Shown here: positions 7,591 through 14,835 of the stretch, piece by piece
Layout: the number at the start of each line of letters is the position of its first letter
How positions within the stretch are numbered: position 1 is the stretch's first letter
Assembly (NCBI GenBank): GCA_002429315.1
Contig: DIZC01000039.1
Span: forward strand, 13,556-29,576
Source of the DNA: Alphaproteobacteria bacterium UBA6038
GTDB lineage: Bacteria > Pseudomonadota > Alphaproteobacteria > Micropepsales > Micropepsaceae
DNA: 16,021 nt
Direction of reading: 5' to 3'
Program-made: the position numbers and the translations under genes
Notes under the pieces: generated by a model
Database searches by the model: none
What the model was told of the DNA's origin: nothing
The model's input: only the letters and a program-made list of their open reading frames with translations

Positions 7591-7600
7591 AATCATGATT
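7591..7600. promoter_or_regulatory. Perfect 10-bp palindrome AATCATGATT, possible operator
   Basis: AATCATGATT is its own reverse complement and lies in the divergent gap between the methyltransferase and SDR genes, where a shared regulator could act. No regulator gene is nearby and no second copy was seen in the window, so this is only a candidate. Confidence 0.25.
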
Positions 7601-7641
7601 GAACCATTGCAACGGCTCATTTGAATCGCCAAATACGCCTT

Positions 7642-7726
7642 GCCGGTTGGCGGCGTCGATGCGCTCCGATGCGATCTGCCCCCCAGCCCCTCGGGGCGCT
7701 CCATCGCCAACCGGCCTTGTTTTCTT
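7642..7726 (+). terminator. Terminator-like structure in the SDR leader (attenuator or small-RNA end)
   Basis: GCCGGTTGGCG (7642-7652) pairs perfectly with CGCCAACCGGC (7705-7715). A nested hairpin (7686-7697, GCCC-CTCG-GGGC) lies inside. The outer stem is followed on the plus strand by TTGTTTTCTT (7717-7726), as in an intrinsic terminator. No plus-strand gene lies before it for over 700 bases, so it either attenuates SDR transcription or ends a short untranslated RNA. Confidence 0.4.
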
Positions 7727-7757
7727 CCAACATTGCGAAGGTGCGGCCGACACGTCA

Positions 7758-7774
7758 GGCTTCTCTGAGAAGCC
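7758..7774 (+). promoter_or_regulatory. Palindrome/hairpin touching the SDR ribosome binding site
   Basis: GGCTTCTC (7758-7765) and GAGAAGCC (7767-7774) form a perfect inverted repeat around one central T. As RNA it gives a 6-bp stem with a 5-base loop directly abutting the Shine-Dalgarno GGAGAG (7775-7780). It could be an operator in DNA or a translational control hairpin in RNA. Confidence 0.4.
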
Positions 7775-7780
7775 GGAGAG
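7775..7780 (+). promoter_or_regulatory. Ribosome binding site of the SDR gene
   Basis: GGAGAG lies 6 bases before ATG 7787 and supports that start. It begins on the base right after the 7758-7774 inverted repeat. Confidence 0.6.
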
Positions 7781-7786
7781 TTCGCC

Positions 7787-8530
7787 ATGCGCCTGAAGGA
7801 CCGAGCTGCCATCGTGACCGGTGCCGCATCCGGTATCGGCCGCGCCACGGCGCAGCTGTTCGCGGATGAAGGGGCGCACGTGCTTGCCGTCGACCTGCCG
7901 CACAAGAACCTGAGGGCAGCGCATGCGGAGCACGAGACCATTCTCTGCTTCGAGAAAAGTGTCGCCGATGCCGACGCCGCCGATCTCATCCTTGAAGCTG
8001 CGGCGGCGAAATTCCACCGGCTCGACATCCTCGTGAACAACGCCGGCATCGCGTTCAACCAGCGGATCGAAGATGTCACCGATGACGCCTGGGAGCGGAC
8101 CTTCGAGGTGAACGTCACGGCGCAGATGCACCTCTGCCGCCACGCCGTGCCGGTCCTCAAGCAATCGCCGGCCGGGCGGATCATCAACGTCGCCTCCGTC
8201 ATGGCCGAAGGCACCGATTACGGCCTCTCCGCCTACTGCGCGTCCAAGGCCGCGGTTGCAGGCCTCACCCGCACGCTAGCCCTGGAGCTGGGCAAGTTCG
8301 GCATCACGGCAAATTATCTCGAACCCGGCGCCATCCGCACCGGCATGACGAGCCCGTTGTGGAACGCGCGGCCGGAGGTGGCGGAGGTGTGGGCCAAGAA
8401 GGCGGCGTTGCGCCGCCTCGGCGAACCTGTCGATCTCGCGCGCGCCGCCCTGTTCCTCGCCTCCGACGATGCCGGCTTCGTCACCGGCCATGGACTGGTG
8501 GTCGACGGCGGCCTGATGCTGCGGGTCTAG
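7787..8530 (+). CDS. Short-chain dehydrogenase/reductase (classical SDR)
   Basis: A 247-residue cytoplasmic NAD(P)-dependent oxidoreductase of the classical SDR type. It has the cofactor loop TGAASGIG (11-18), NNAG (84-87), Asn109, and the catalytic set Ser137, Tyr150 and Lys154 in YCASK. The C-terminal VTGHGLVVDGG closes the fold. Asp36 at the end of the second strand (AVDLP) favours NAD(H) over NADP(H) by the usual rule for this fold. The substrate cannot be told from sequence; FabG-like and sugar or cyclic-alcohol dehydrogenases all look like this. It stands alone on the plus strand with a 209-269 base leader containing several inverted repeats. Its stop codon overlaps the stop codon of the convergent membrane-protein gene in the tetranucleotide CTAG (8527-8530). 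Confidence 0.92.
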   Translation: MRLKDRAAIVTGAASGIGRATAQLFADEGAHVLAVDLPHKNLRAAHAEHETILCFEKSVADADAADLILEAAAAKFHRLDILVNNAGIAFNQRIEDVTDDAWERTFEVNVTAQMHLCRHAVPVLKQSPAGRIINVASVMAEGTDYGLSAYCASKAAVAGLTRTLALELGKFGITANYLEPGAIRTGMTSPLWNARPEVAEVWAKKAALRRLGEPVDLARAALFLASDDAGFVTGHGLVVDGGLMLRV

Positions 8531-8901
8531 CGCTGGCGGTTCTCGAAGGCCCGCCAATTGTGCGCCATTTGTCCAAACAGTCCACCCACGGCGCCCGTCA
8601 GCACGCACACCGCCGTGCCGAAGGGGATCACCGGCCGCGCGGTTTCCCCCAGCACGACGGACAATGAAATCCCGATCAACGCGCAGCCGCCGCCGGTGAT
8701 GGCGCCGGCCGTGGCGCCGGGAAAATAGCCCTTCCCCGAATCCATCGCATAGAGGTAGCCGGAGGTGGCGGCGATCATCATGGCGCCGAACTCGAAGACG
8801 TGAAACACCACCCAGGGCACGAAGTGGCCCGTCACCACCATCACCACCTGCATCACCGTGCCGACAATGAAGGCACGAAGCAAAATCCGGAGGTCGATCA
8901 C
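8527..8901 (-). CDS. Small four-helix membrane protein of unknown family
   Basis: A 124-residue protein that I do not recognise. It has four probable membrane helices: about 6-27, 29-52, 62-84 and 90-113. A His/Glu-containing stretch (VVFHVFEFGAMM) lies inside the second helix and glycine-rich turns (GAITGGG, GAVGG) in the third and fourth. The C-terminus is short and polar (NWRAFENRQR). GTG 8901 is chosen because AAAGGA (8909-8914) lies 7 bases upstream; the longer frame from 8973 adds a proline-rich, uncharacteristic N-terminus without a ribosome binding site. The gene shares stop bases with the SDR and diverges from the ABC operon. The four helices and the ribosome binding site argue that it is real; the sequence suggests no function. 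Confidence 0.7.
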   Translation of the reverse strand: MIDLRILLRAFIVGTVMQVVMVVTGHFVPWVVFHVFEFGAMMIAATSGYLYAMDSGKGYFPGATAGAITGGGCALIGISLSVVLGETARPVIPFGTAVCVLTGAVGGLFGQMAHNWRAFENRQR

Positions 8902-8908
8902 GGGCTGT

Positions 8909-8914
8909 TCCTTT
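8909..8914 (-). promoter_or_regulatory. Ribosome binding site deciding the GTG start of the 4-TM protein
   Basis: AAAGGA on the minus strand, followed by 7 bases and then GTG at 8901-8899. Confidence 0.6.
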
Positions 8915-8993
8915 CTTGGCAGGCGCGGTCCCGGCAGGAAGCAGATATTGGAGGGAACTTGTCCTTGTCCCAAGTGGTAATGCTTTTCCGGGC

Positions 8994-9020
8994 TTGCGAG
9001 CGCCGTTCATTTTCTCTAAT
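8994..9020 (+). promoter_or_regulatory. Weak promoter candidate for the Gld-like operon
   Basis: TCTAAT (9015-9020) matches the -10 consensus at five of six positions. The best -35, TTGCGA (8994-8999), is 15 bases away, which is short. It would start transcription about 30 bases before the ATPase gene. The 157-base divergent gap shows nothing better. Confidence 0.25.
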
Positions 9021-9058
9021 CCACCTCGCGCCAGAATGACCCCGCCCTTTCAGCGTTC

Positions 9059-10018
9059 ATGATCGAAATCGCAGGACTGACAAAGCGCTTCGGCCCCATC
9101 ACCGCTGTCGCCGGCATCGACTTGAACGTCGATAAGGGCGAAGTGCTTGGATTCTTGGGGCCAAACGGCGCCGGCAAGTCGACCACGATGAAAATGGTGG
9201 CGGGGTTTCTTGCTCCGGACGGGGGATACGCGCGCATCTGCGGACATGACATCGAGACCGATACGCTCGCCGCCCAGCGCCGGATCGGCTACCTGCCGGA
9301 GGGCGCGCCGGCCTACCCGGACATGACGCCGCGGCAGTTCCTGAAGTTCATCGCACAGGTCCGGGGGTTTGACGGAGCGGCCGCCAAATCTGCCATCGGC
9401 GACGCCGTGGGGAAAACCGAACTCGACCCCGTGCTCGACCAGCCGATCGACACGCTCTCCAAGGGATTCAAGCGGCGTGTCGGATTGGCGCAGGCCATTC
9501 TGCATGATCCGCCGGTGCTCATCATGGACGAACCCACGGACGGGCTCGACCCGAATCAGAAGCACGCTGTGCGTCGCCTGATTCAGGGCATGGCGCGCGA
9601 GAAGGCGATCGTCATTTCCACCCACCTTCTTGAGGAAGTGGAGGCGGTGTGCACGCGAGCGGTGATCATCGACCGAGGCCGGATCGTGGCCGACGGCACA
9701 CCGGCGCAGTTGCTGGCGCGCTCGCGGCATCACAATGCCGTGACGATTGTCTTGCCGAGCGGCCAGGCAGCCGCCGTGGCCGCAAAGCTGAAAGGCTTGC
9801 CAGAGGTTGCAGGCGTCGAGCAAAGCACAAGCAACGGCTCGGCGGCGGTGACAGCCTATCCCAAGGGCGGTGCGCTGCTGATCGAAGACGTGAGTGCGAT
9901 GGCGGCCCGCGAGCACTGGGACGTCAAGGAACTGTACGCCGAGGCCGGCCGGCTCGACGAAGTGTTCCGCGCCGTTACCACCCACGACGCGGCGTGGGCG
10001 CGGGAGAGCCGCACGTGA
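9059..10018 (+). CDS. ABC transporter ATP-binding protein, GldA-like
   Basis: A 319-residue ATPase of the ABC-2 export class. It has Walker A GPNGAGKST (34-42), a signature in the GldA/NosF style (LSKGFKRRVGLAQ from 133, with Lys and Phe replacing the second Gly and Gln of LSGGQ), Walker B IMDEP with Asp157 and Glu158, GLDP, and switch His189 in STHLLEE. An accessory domain of roughly 95 residues follows residue 225, as in GldA-like proteins. It begins the five-gene operon and overlaps the permease by 4 bp. ATG 9059 lacks a visible Shine-Dalgarno sequence, but the protein begins exactly where relatives do (MIE-x-x-LTKRFG). Similarity to Bacteroidetes GldA does not imply gliding; the same trio occurs in non-gliding bacteria. 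Confidence 0.92.
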   Translation: MIEIAGLTKRFGPITAVAGIDLNVDKGEVLGFLGPNGAGKSTTMKMVAGFLAPDGGYARICGHDIETDTLAAQRRIGYLPEGAPAYPDMTPRQFLKFIAQVRGFDGAAAKSAIGDAVGKTELDPVLDQPIDTLSKGFKRRVGLAQAILHDPPVLIMDEPTDGLDPNQKHAVRRLIQGMAREKAIVISTHLLEEVEAVCTRAVIIDRGRIVADGTPAQLLARSRHHNAVTIVLPSGQAAAVAAKLKGLPEVAGVEQSTSNGSAAVTAYPKGGALLIEDVSAMAAREHWDVKELYAEAGRLDEVFRAVTTHDAAWARESRT

Positions 10019-10749
10019 GTTCCGTGTGGGCCATCTTCAGGCGCGAGTTCGCCGCGTATTTCGCGACGCCGTTGGCCTATGTGTTCATCGTGATCTTCCT
10101 GTTTTCGATGGGCGCGTTCACGTTCTATATCGGCCGTTTCTACGAGCATAACATCGCCGATCTGTCGGTCTTCTTCTCCTACCATCCGTGGCTGTACCTG
10201 TTCTTCGTGCCGGCGATCGCCATGCGCCTATGGGCCGAAGAGCGCCGCACCGGCACGATGGAATTGCTTCTCACTCTGCCGGTGCCGCTTTGGGCCACCG
10301 TAGTTGGCAAGTTCCTCGCCGCGTGGGCGTTCACCGGCGTGGCGCTTGCCCTCACCTTCCCCATCTGGATCACGGTCAACTACCTTGGCCATCCCGACAA
10401 CGGTGTCATTCTCGCAAGCTACATCGGCAGCTTTTTGATGGCGGGCGGCTATCTCGCGATCGGCGCATGCATCTCGGCCACGACGCACAACCAGGTGATC
10501 GCCTTCGTGGTGAGCGTCGTGGTCTGCTTCCTGTTCACCATTTCGGGCGCGCCGCTGGTGCTCGATTTCTTCCGCGCTTGGGCGCCGCTGGCACTCATCA
10601 ATGCAGTGGCCTCCTTCAGCTTCCTGACCCACTTCATGGCGATCACCCAAGGCGTGATCGATCTGCGCGATGTCATCTTCTTCTTCTCGCTGATCGCGCT
10701 GTTCCTGGCGGCGAATGTCATGGTCGTCGATCTGAAGCGGACGGGCTGA
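10015..10749 (+). CDS. ABC-2 type permease, GldF-like
   Basis: A 244-residue inner-membrane permease starting at GTG 10015, which overlaps the ATPase stop in GTGA. It has six probable helices, near 20-40, 58-72, 94-125, 131-155, 159-183 and 217-239. The cytoplasmic motif EERRTGTMELLLTLP (about 74-88) is the coupling segment typical of ABC-2 permeases such as GldF and NosY. It begins with the usual WAIFRREFAAYFATPLAY amphipathic helix. It is the partner of the ATPase before it and of the GldG-like protein 3 bases behind it. What the complex moves is unknown. Confidence 0.92.
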   Translation: MSSVWAIFRREFAAYFATPLAYVFIVIFLFSMGAFTFYIGRFYEHNIADLSVFFSYHPWLYLFFVPAIAMRLWAEERRTGTMELLLTLPVPLWATVVGKFLAAWAFTGVALALTFPIWITVNYLGHPDNGVILASYIGSFLMAGGYLAIGACISATTHNQVIAFVVSVVVCFLFTISGAPLVLDFFRAWAPLALINAVASFSFLTHFMAITQGVIDLRDVIFFFSLIALFLAANVMVVDLKRTG

Positions 10750-10752
10750 GCC

Positions 10753-12678
10753 ATGCGACCGCTTTCCCGACGCAGCTACGCCATTGCCGCCATCGTGCTG
10801 GCCGCGATCATCTTTGTGGCCCTCAACATCGCGGCGGACGCCACCTTCACGGCGAGCCGGCTCGATCTCACCGAGAACGGCCAATACACGCTGGCGCAGG
10901 GCACGAAGAACATCCTCGCCAAGCTGGGCGAGCCCATCGTGCTCAAATTCTTTTATTCCAAGAAGGTCGGCTCCGAATACGCGCAGGTAAACGCCTATGC
11001 CAGCCGCGTACGGGACCTCTTGAACGAATACGCCGCCCTGAGCCACGGCAAGATCGTCCTGCAGGAGATCGATCCCGAGCCGTTCAGCGAGGCGGAAGAT
11101 CAGGCCACCGCGAACGGACTCACCGGCGCGCCGACGCAAACCGGCGATCTCGTCTATTTCGGCCTTGCCGGCACCAACACCATCGGCGGGAAGGAAACGA
11201 TCGCGTTCTTCACGCAGGATCGCGAACCCTATCTCGAATACGACATCTCCTCGCTCATCTACCGCCTCTCGCATCCCAAGAAGCCGAAGATCGCCATCAT
11301 CTCCAGCCTGCCGCTGGAGCAGGGACCGGGCGGAATGGCCGCCATGCTGCAGGGCCGCTCGCGGCCTTTCGTCATCTACCAGCAGCTGAGGCAAACCTAC
11401 GACACGCAGATGCTGCAGCCCAACGTCACCAGCGTTCCGGCGGACGTGGATGTGCTGCTCATCGCACATCCCCCGCCGCTCAGCGATCAGCAGCAATACG
11501 CCATCGACCAGTTCGTGCTCCGTGGCGGGCGGGCGCTCATTTTCGTCGATCCGAATTCGGAACTCGCCGGTGCCGCAACGCAGGGTTTCCAGCAGGGTGG
11601 CGGCCCCACGCCCTCCGATCTGCCGAAGCTCTTCAAGGCGTGGGGTATCTCGTACGATCCAGGAAAGGTGGTCGCCGACCGCGATCTCGCACAGCCGGTG
11701 CAAACCGCCGATCCGCGCAACCCGGTGCAGGCCTATCCGGCCTGGTTGCACCTGACGCCCGATCAGTTCAATAAGACCGATCAGGTCACCGGCAGCCTGC
11801 AATCGATGAATCTCGCGACGGTGGGCGCGCTTGCGGCCGCGAAGGGCGCCACCACCAGCTTCCTGCCGCTCGCGTGGTCGTCGAAGAACGCTTCCCTGGT
11901 GGATGCCATGCAGGTGCGCATGGGCATGCCACCTTCGGCGCTGATGGGGCAGATCGTGCCAGCGGGCCACCCGTTCACCATTGCCGCGCACATTTCCGGT
12001 CCGGCGAACACCGCGTTTCCCATAGGCGCACCGGCAAAGCCCGCATCGAAGACTCCGCAGCCGAAAGAGCCGAAGCAACCGAAGCAGATCACCTCGGCGA
12101 AGAACATCAACGTTATCGTGATGGCGGACAGCGATATCTTCGATGACAAATTCTGGGTGCGGCTCCAGAACATGTATGGCCGCGAGGTCGGCATCCCGAT
12201 GGCCGATAACGCCGCCTTCGTGCTGAACGCGGTGGAGAATCTCACCGGCTCCGGCGATCTGATTTCACTGCGCACGCGCGGTACCACCGACCGGCCGTTC
12301 ACCGTCGTGAAGAAACTGCAGGAGCAGGCCCAGGCGAAATTCCAGCAACAGGCGCAGGCACTGCAGCAGAAGCTATCGGACACGCAGGAGCGCCTGCGCG
12401 CGCTGCAGCAGGGCGGCGGCTCGGAATCCGCCGGTCGAAACGGCGCGGTCGGGCTGTCGGCGGAGCAGCAGCGCGAGGTGCAGCGGTTCCAGCACGAAAT
12501 GGCGGAGACCCGGGCGGCGCTGCGCGAAGTGCAACGCAACCTGCGCAAGAGCATCGACGAACTCGGCAATGTCCTCGCGTTCGTGAACATCGCGCTGGTG
12601 CCACTGCTCGTTGCTCTGTTCGCGGTCATTCTGGCGGTATTGCGCCGGCGCCGGCGGGCCCGAGCGATTGCGTTTTAG
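10753..12678 (+). CDS. GldG-like ABC transporter auxiliary protein
   Basis: A 641-residue protein anchored at both ends in the inner membrane. The N-terminal helix (about 10-29) is followed by the conserved DLTENGQYTLAQGT stretch. A large extracytoplasmic part (about 35-515) matches the auxiliary domain of GldG-type proteins (COG3225/PF09822), with the segments KPKIAIISSLP near 178 and DVDVLLIAHPPPLS near 231. A Lys/Pro-rich linker lies near 425-448. A Gln-rich coiled coil (about 516-604) leads to the C-terminal helix (about 606-630) and a basic tail. The coiled coil is a likely surface for a partner. It sits between the permease and the DUF4340 gene, the standard order in these uncharacterised loci. 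Confidence 0.9.
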   Translation: MRPLSRRSYAIAAIVLAAIIFVALNIAADATFTASRLDLTENGQYTLAQGTKNILAKLGEPIVLKFFYSKKVGSEYAQVNAYASRVRDLLNEYAALSHGKIVLQEIDPEPFSEAEDQATANGLTGAPTQTGDLVYFGLAGTNTIGGKETIAFFTQDREPYLEYDISSLIYRLSHPKKPKIAIISSLPLEQGPGGMAAMLQGRSRPFVIYQQLRQTYDTQMLQPNVTSVPADVDVLLIAHPPPLSDQQQYAIDQFVLRGGRALIFVDPNSELAGAATQGFQQGGGPTPSDLPKLFKAWGISYDPGKVVADRDLAQPVQTADPRNPVQAYPAWLHLTPDQFNKTDQVTGSLQSMNLATVGALAAAKGATTSFLPLAWSSKNASLVDAMQVRMGMPPSALMGQIVPAGHPFTIAAHISGPANTAFPIGAPAKPASKTPQPKEPKQPKQITSAKNINVIVMADSDIFDDKFWVRLQNMYGREVGIPMADNAAFVLNAVENLTGSGDLISLRTRGTTDRPFTVVKKLQEQAQAKFQQQAQALQQKLSDTQERLRALQQGGGSESAGRNGAVGLSAEQQREVQRFQHEMAETRAALREVQRNLRKSIDELGNVLAFVNIALVPLLVALFAVILAVLRRRRRARAIAF

Positions 12679-12680
12679 GA
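12677..12680 (+). promoter_or_regulatory. Ribosome binding site deciding the DUF4340 start
   Basis: AGGA overlaps the TAG stop of the GldG-like gene and lies 8 bases before ATG 12689. The earlier ATG at 12680 would have no spacing to it. Confidence 0.5.
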
Positions 12681-12688
12681 TGGCGGCG

Positions 12689-13765
12689 ATGGAACAGATT
12701 TTGAGCGATCCGCGCCGGCGCAATCTCGCGATTCTTGCCGCGCTGGCCGTATTCTTCGCAGTATGGGCAGTGATCGCGCTGTGGCAGCAGACGGCGCAGC
12801 TCGCGCCCAAATACAATCCAACCCCGATGTTTCCCGACCTGCCGCATCAGGCGAACAGCGTGAAGCACATTCACGTGGCCTCGAAATCCGGCAGCTTCGA
12901 TGTGGCGTTCAAGCCGAACAAAGGTTGGGTGGTGACGTCACGCAACGATTTTCCCGCCTCGTTTGCGGAAGTGAACCGCACCGTAGTGGGCCTTGCGAGC
13001 CTCGAAACGCTGGAGCCGAAAACTGCGCGCGCCGATTGGCTGCACTATCTCGATCTCGATGCGCCCCCCAAAGGCAACGGCGTGCTCATCACGGTCGCCG
13101 ACGGACAGGGCCATACGCTGGCCTCGGTGATCACCGGCAAGAGCCAGGATATCGGCAATCAGTCCGGCGCCAGCGGCATGTTCGTGCGCAAGGCCGATTC
13201 CACCCAGAGCTGGCTCGCGAAAAGCGTGTTCCAGCCGAAGACCGACCCGACCGAGTGGTACGACAAGAACCTCGTGGACATCGACCGGGCGCGCATTGCG
13301 GAAACCGATGTGACGCCAGTGGGCAGCCCTGCCTATTCGGTGAAGCGCGACAAGCCGAAGGATGCCGACTTCAAGCTGGTCGACATGCCGGCGGGGCGCG
13401 AACTTACCTATCCAGGTGCTGCGGACGGGGTGGGCGCCGCAATGGTGGCCCTCACCTTCGACGACGCGAAGCCCGCCAAAGGCATGGTTTTCGCCAAAGC
13501 CTGGCGCATGGTGACGCACACTTTCGACGGCCTAACCGTCACCATTCAGGCGATGCAGCAGGGGCAAGACTATTGGGCGCTCGTTTCCGCCGAAGCCGCG
13601 CCCGGCAAGCCCAAGGCCGCGCGCGAGGCCAAGGCCATCGATGCGAAAACCTCCGGCTGGGCGTATAAGCTGCCCCCGTACAAGGGCCAGCAACTGATGA
13701 CCAAGCTCGACAGCCTGCTCAAGCCGCCGCCGGCGCCGCCCGCAAAGCCTGTCCCAAAAAAATGA
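12689..13765 (+). CDS. DUF4340 domain-containing membrane-anchored protein
   Basis: A 358-residue protein with one N-terminal membrane helix (about 12-32) and a large extracytoplasmic domain of the DUF4340 type. Recognisable segments are HIHVASKSGSFDVAF (about 55-69), GWVVTSRNDFPA, a YLDLDAPPKGNGVLITV strand pair, and the FVRKADS…WYDKNLVDID core. The tail is proline- and lysine-rich (LLKPPPAPPAKPVPKK). DUF4340 proteins regularly follow GldG-like genes and are thought to belong to the same ABC complex; no function has been shown that I know of. ATG 12689 has the better-placed AGGA, although ATG 12680 adds only three residues. Its stop overlaps the start of the Rieske gene by 4 bp. Confidence 0.85.
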   Translation: MEQILSDPRRRNLAILAALAVFFAVWAVIALWQQTAQLAPKYNPTPMFPDLPHQANSVKHIHVASKSGSFDVAFKPNKGWVVTSRNDFPASFAEVNRTVVGLASLETLEPKTARADWLHYLDLDAPPKGNGVLITVADGQGHTLASVITGKSQDIGNQSGASGMFVRKADSTQSWLAKSVFQPKTDPTEWYDKNLVDIDRARIAETDVTPVGSPAYSVKRDKPKDADFKLVDMPAGRELTYPGAADGVGAAMVALTFDDAKPAKGMVFAKAWRMVTHTFDGLTVTIQAMQQGQDYWALVSAEAAPGKPKAAREAKAIDAKTSGWAYKLPPYKGQQLMTKLDSLLKPPPAPPAKPVPKK

Positions 13766-14835
13766 ACGCCCACGCCGACGCCGGGACAGGCGCGCCGCCC
13801 GCGCCGGTGTTCCTGCGCGCGCTTTGGTATTTCGCAGCGCTGTCCTCCTCGCTGAGGCCGGGAGATTTGCGGCGGCAGATGCTGCTCGGCGAACCGGTGT
13901 TGCTGGGCCGCATGCGCAATGGCGAAGCGTTCGCGCTGCGTGACGTTTGTCCCCATCGCGGCGTGCCGCTCTCCGCGGGCCGCGTGATGGTGGAAAACAC
14001 GGTCGAATGTGCCTATCATGGTTGGCGATTCCGCCGTGATGGCGTGTGCGCGCTGATTCCGTCGCTGGTCGAAGGACAGGATATCGATCCGTCGAAAATC
14101 CGCGTGCGGAGCTATCCGCTGCGCGAGCAGGACGGCCTGATCTGGATTTACTTCCCCACGGACGAGCGAAGCGCCGCCGCGCCGCGCAGTGAACCGCCGC
14201 GCGTTGGGGTGCCGAATGCGAAGCCGCGTTGGGTGGAAAGCCAGACCTTCCATTGCGGCATCGACGATGCGGTGATCGGGTTGATGGATCCGGCGCACGC
14301 GCCTTACGTGCACGGCCGCTGGTGGTGGAAGAAGAAGCCGCGGCTGAAACAGAAAGCCTACGCGCCGCTGCCCACCGGCTTCGTGATGACGCGCCATCAG
14401 CCGAGCAAGCCCGCGTACAAGCTGCTGGGCGGCGACGTGACCACCGAAATCACCTTCGAGCTGCCCAGCCTCCGGTTCGAGAAGATCGCCGGCACGGTGT
14501 TGGGCCGGCACATCGATGTGGTGGGCTTCACCGCCTGCACCCCCATCGACGAACTCACCACAGAAGTCACCCAGGTGTTCTACTGGCCGGCGTGGCTGTC
14601 GTTCCTCAAACCCTTCTTCTCGATCTTAGGCCCCATCTTCCTCGCCGACGACCGGAAAATGGCCGAGCTGCAGCGCGAGGGTCTGAAGTTCAACCCCAGC
14701 CTGCTGCTGATCCAGGATTCCGACGTCCCCGCCATGTGGTATCACCGCCTGAAGAAAGCCTGGTCCGAATCGCTCTCCTCCGGGACACCTTTCACCAACC
14801 CCATCCAGCCCCGCACTTTGAAATGGCGCAGCTAG
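13762..14835 (+). CDS. Rieske non-heme iron oxygenase (aromatic-ring-hydroxylating type, alpha subunit)
   Basis: A 357-residue oxygenase. The Rieske centre is complete: Cys63-x-His65 and, 17 residues on, Cys83-x2-His86 (CPH and CAYH). The catalytic domain shows the bridging Asp176 and the iron ligands His179 and His184 (DPAHAPYVH), and probably Asp297 in the ADDRKMAELQ segment as the third ligand. The enzyme should use electrons from a separate reductase to hydroxylate or demethylate a substrate with O2. Its length and general shape fit the single-component PaO/vanillate demethylase-like group better than the alpha-beta ring dioxygenases. No beta subunit, ferredoxin or reductase gene is adjacent. 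ATG 13762 overlaps the DUF4340 stop (ATGA) and has no Shine-Dalgarno of its own, so translation should depend on the upstream gene. The substrate is unknown. Confidence 0.92.
   Translation: MNAHADAGTGAPPAPVFLRALWYFAALSSSLRPGDLRRQMLLGEPVLLGRMRNGEAFALRDVCPHRGVPLSAGRVMVENTVECAYHGWRFRRDGVCALIPSLVEGQDIDPSKIRVRSYPLREQDGLIWIYFPTDERSAAAPRSEPPRVGVPNAKPRWVESQTFHCGIDDAVIGLMDPAHAPYVHGRWWWKKKPRLKQKAYAPLPTGFVMTRHQPSKPAYKLLGGDVTTEITFELPSLRFEKIAGTVLGRHIDVVGFTACTPIDELTTEVTQVFYWPAWLSFLKPFFSILGPIFLADDRKMAELQREGLKFNPSLLLIQDSDVPAMWYHRLKKAWSESLSSGTPFTNPIQPRTLKWRS

Noticed and set aside
10228..12078. Long open frame (616 codons) on the minus strand across the GldF- and GldG-like genes
   Set aside because: It spans two well-supported opposite-strand genes and their junction, and its composition is typical of a shadow frame.
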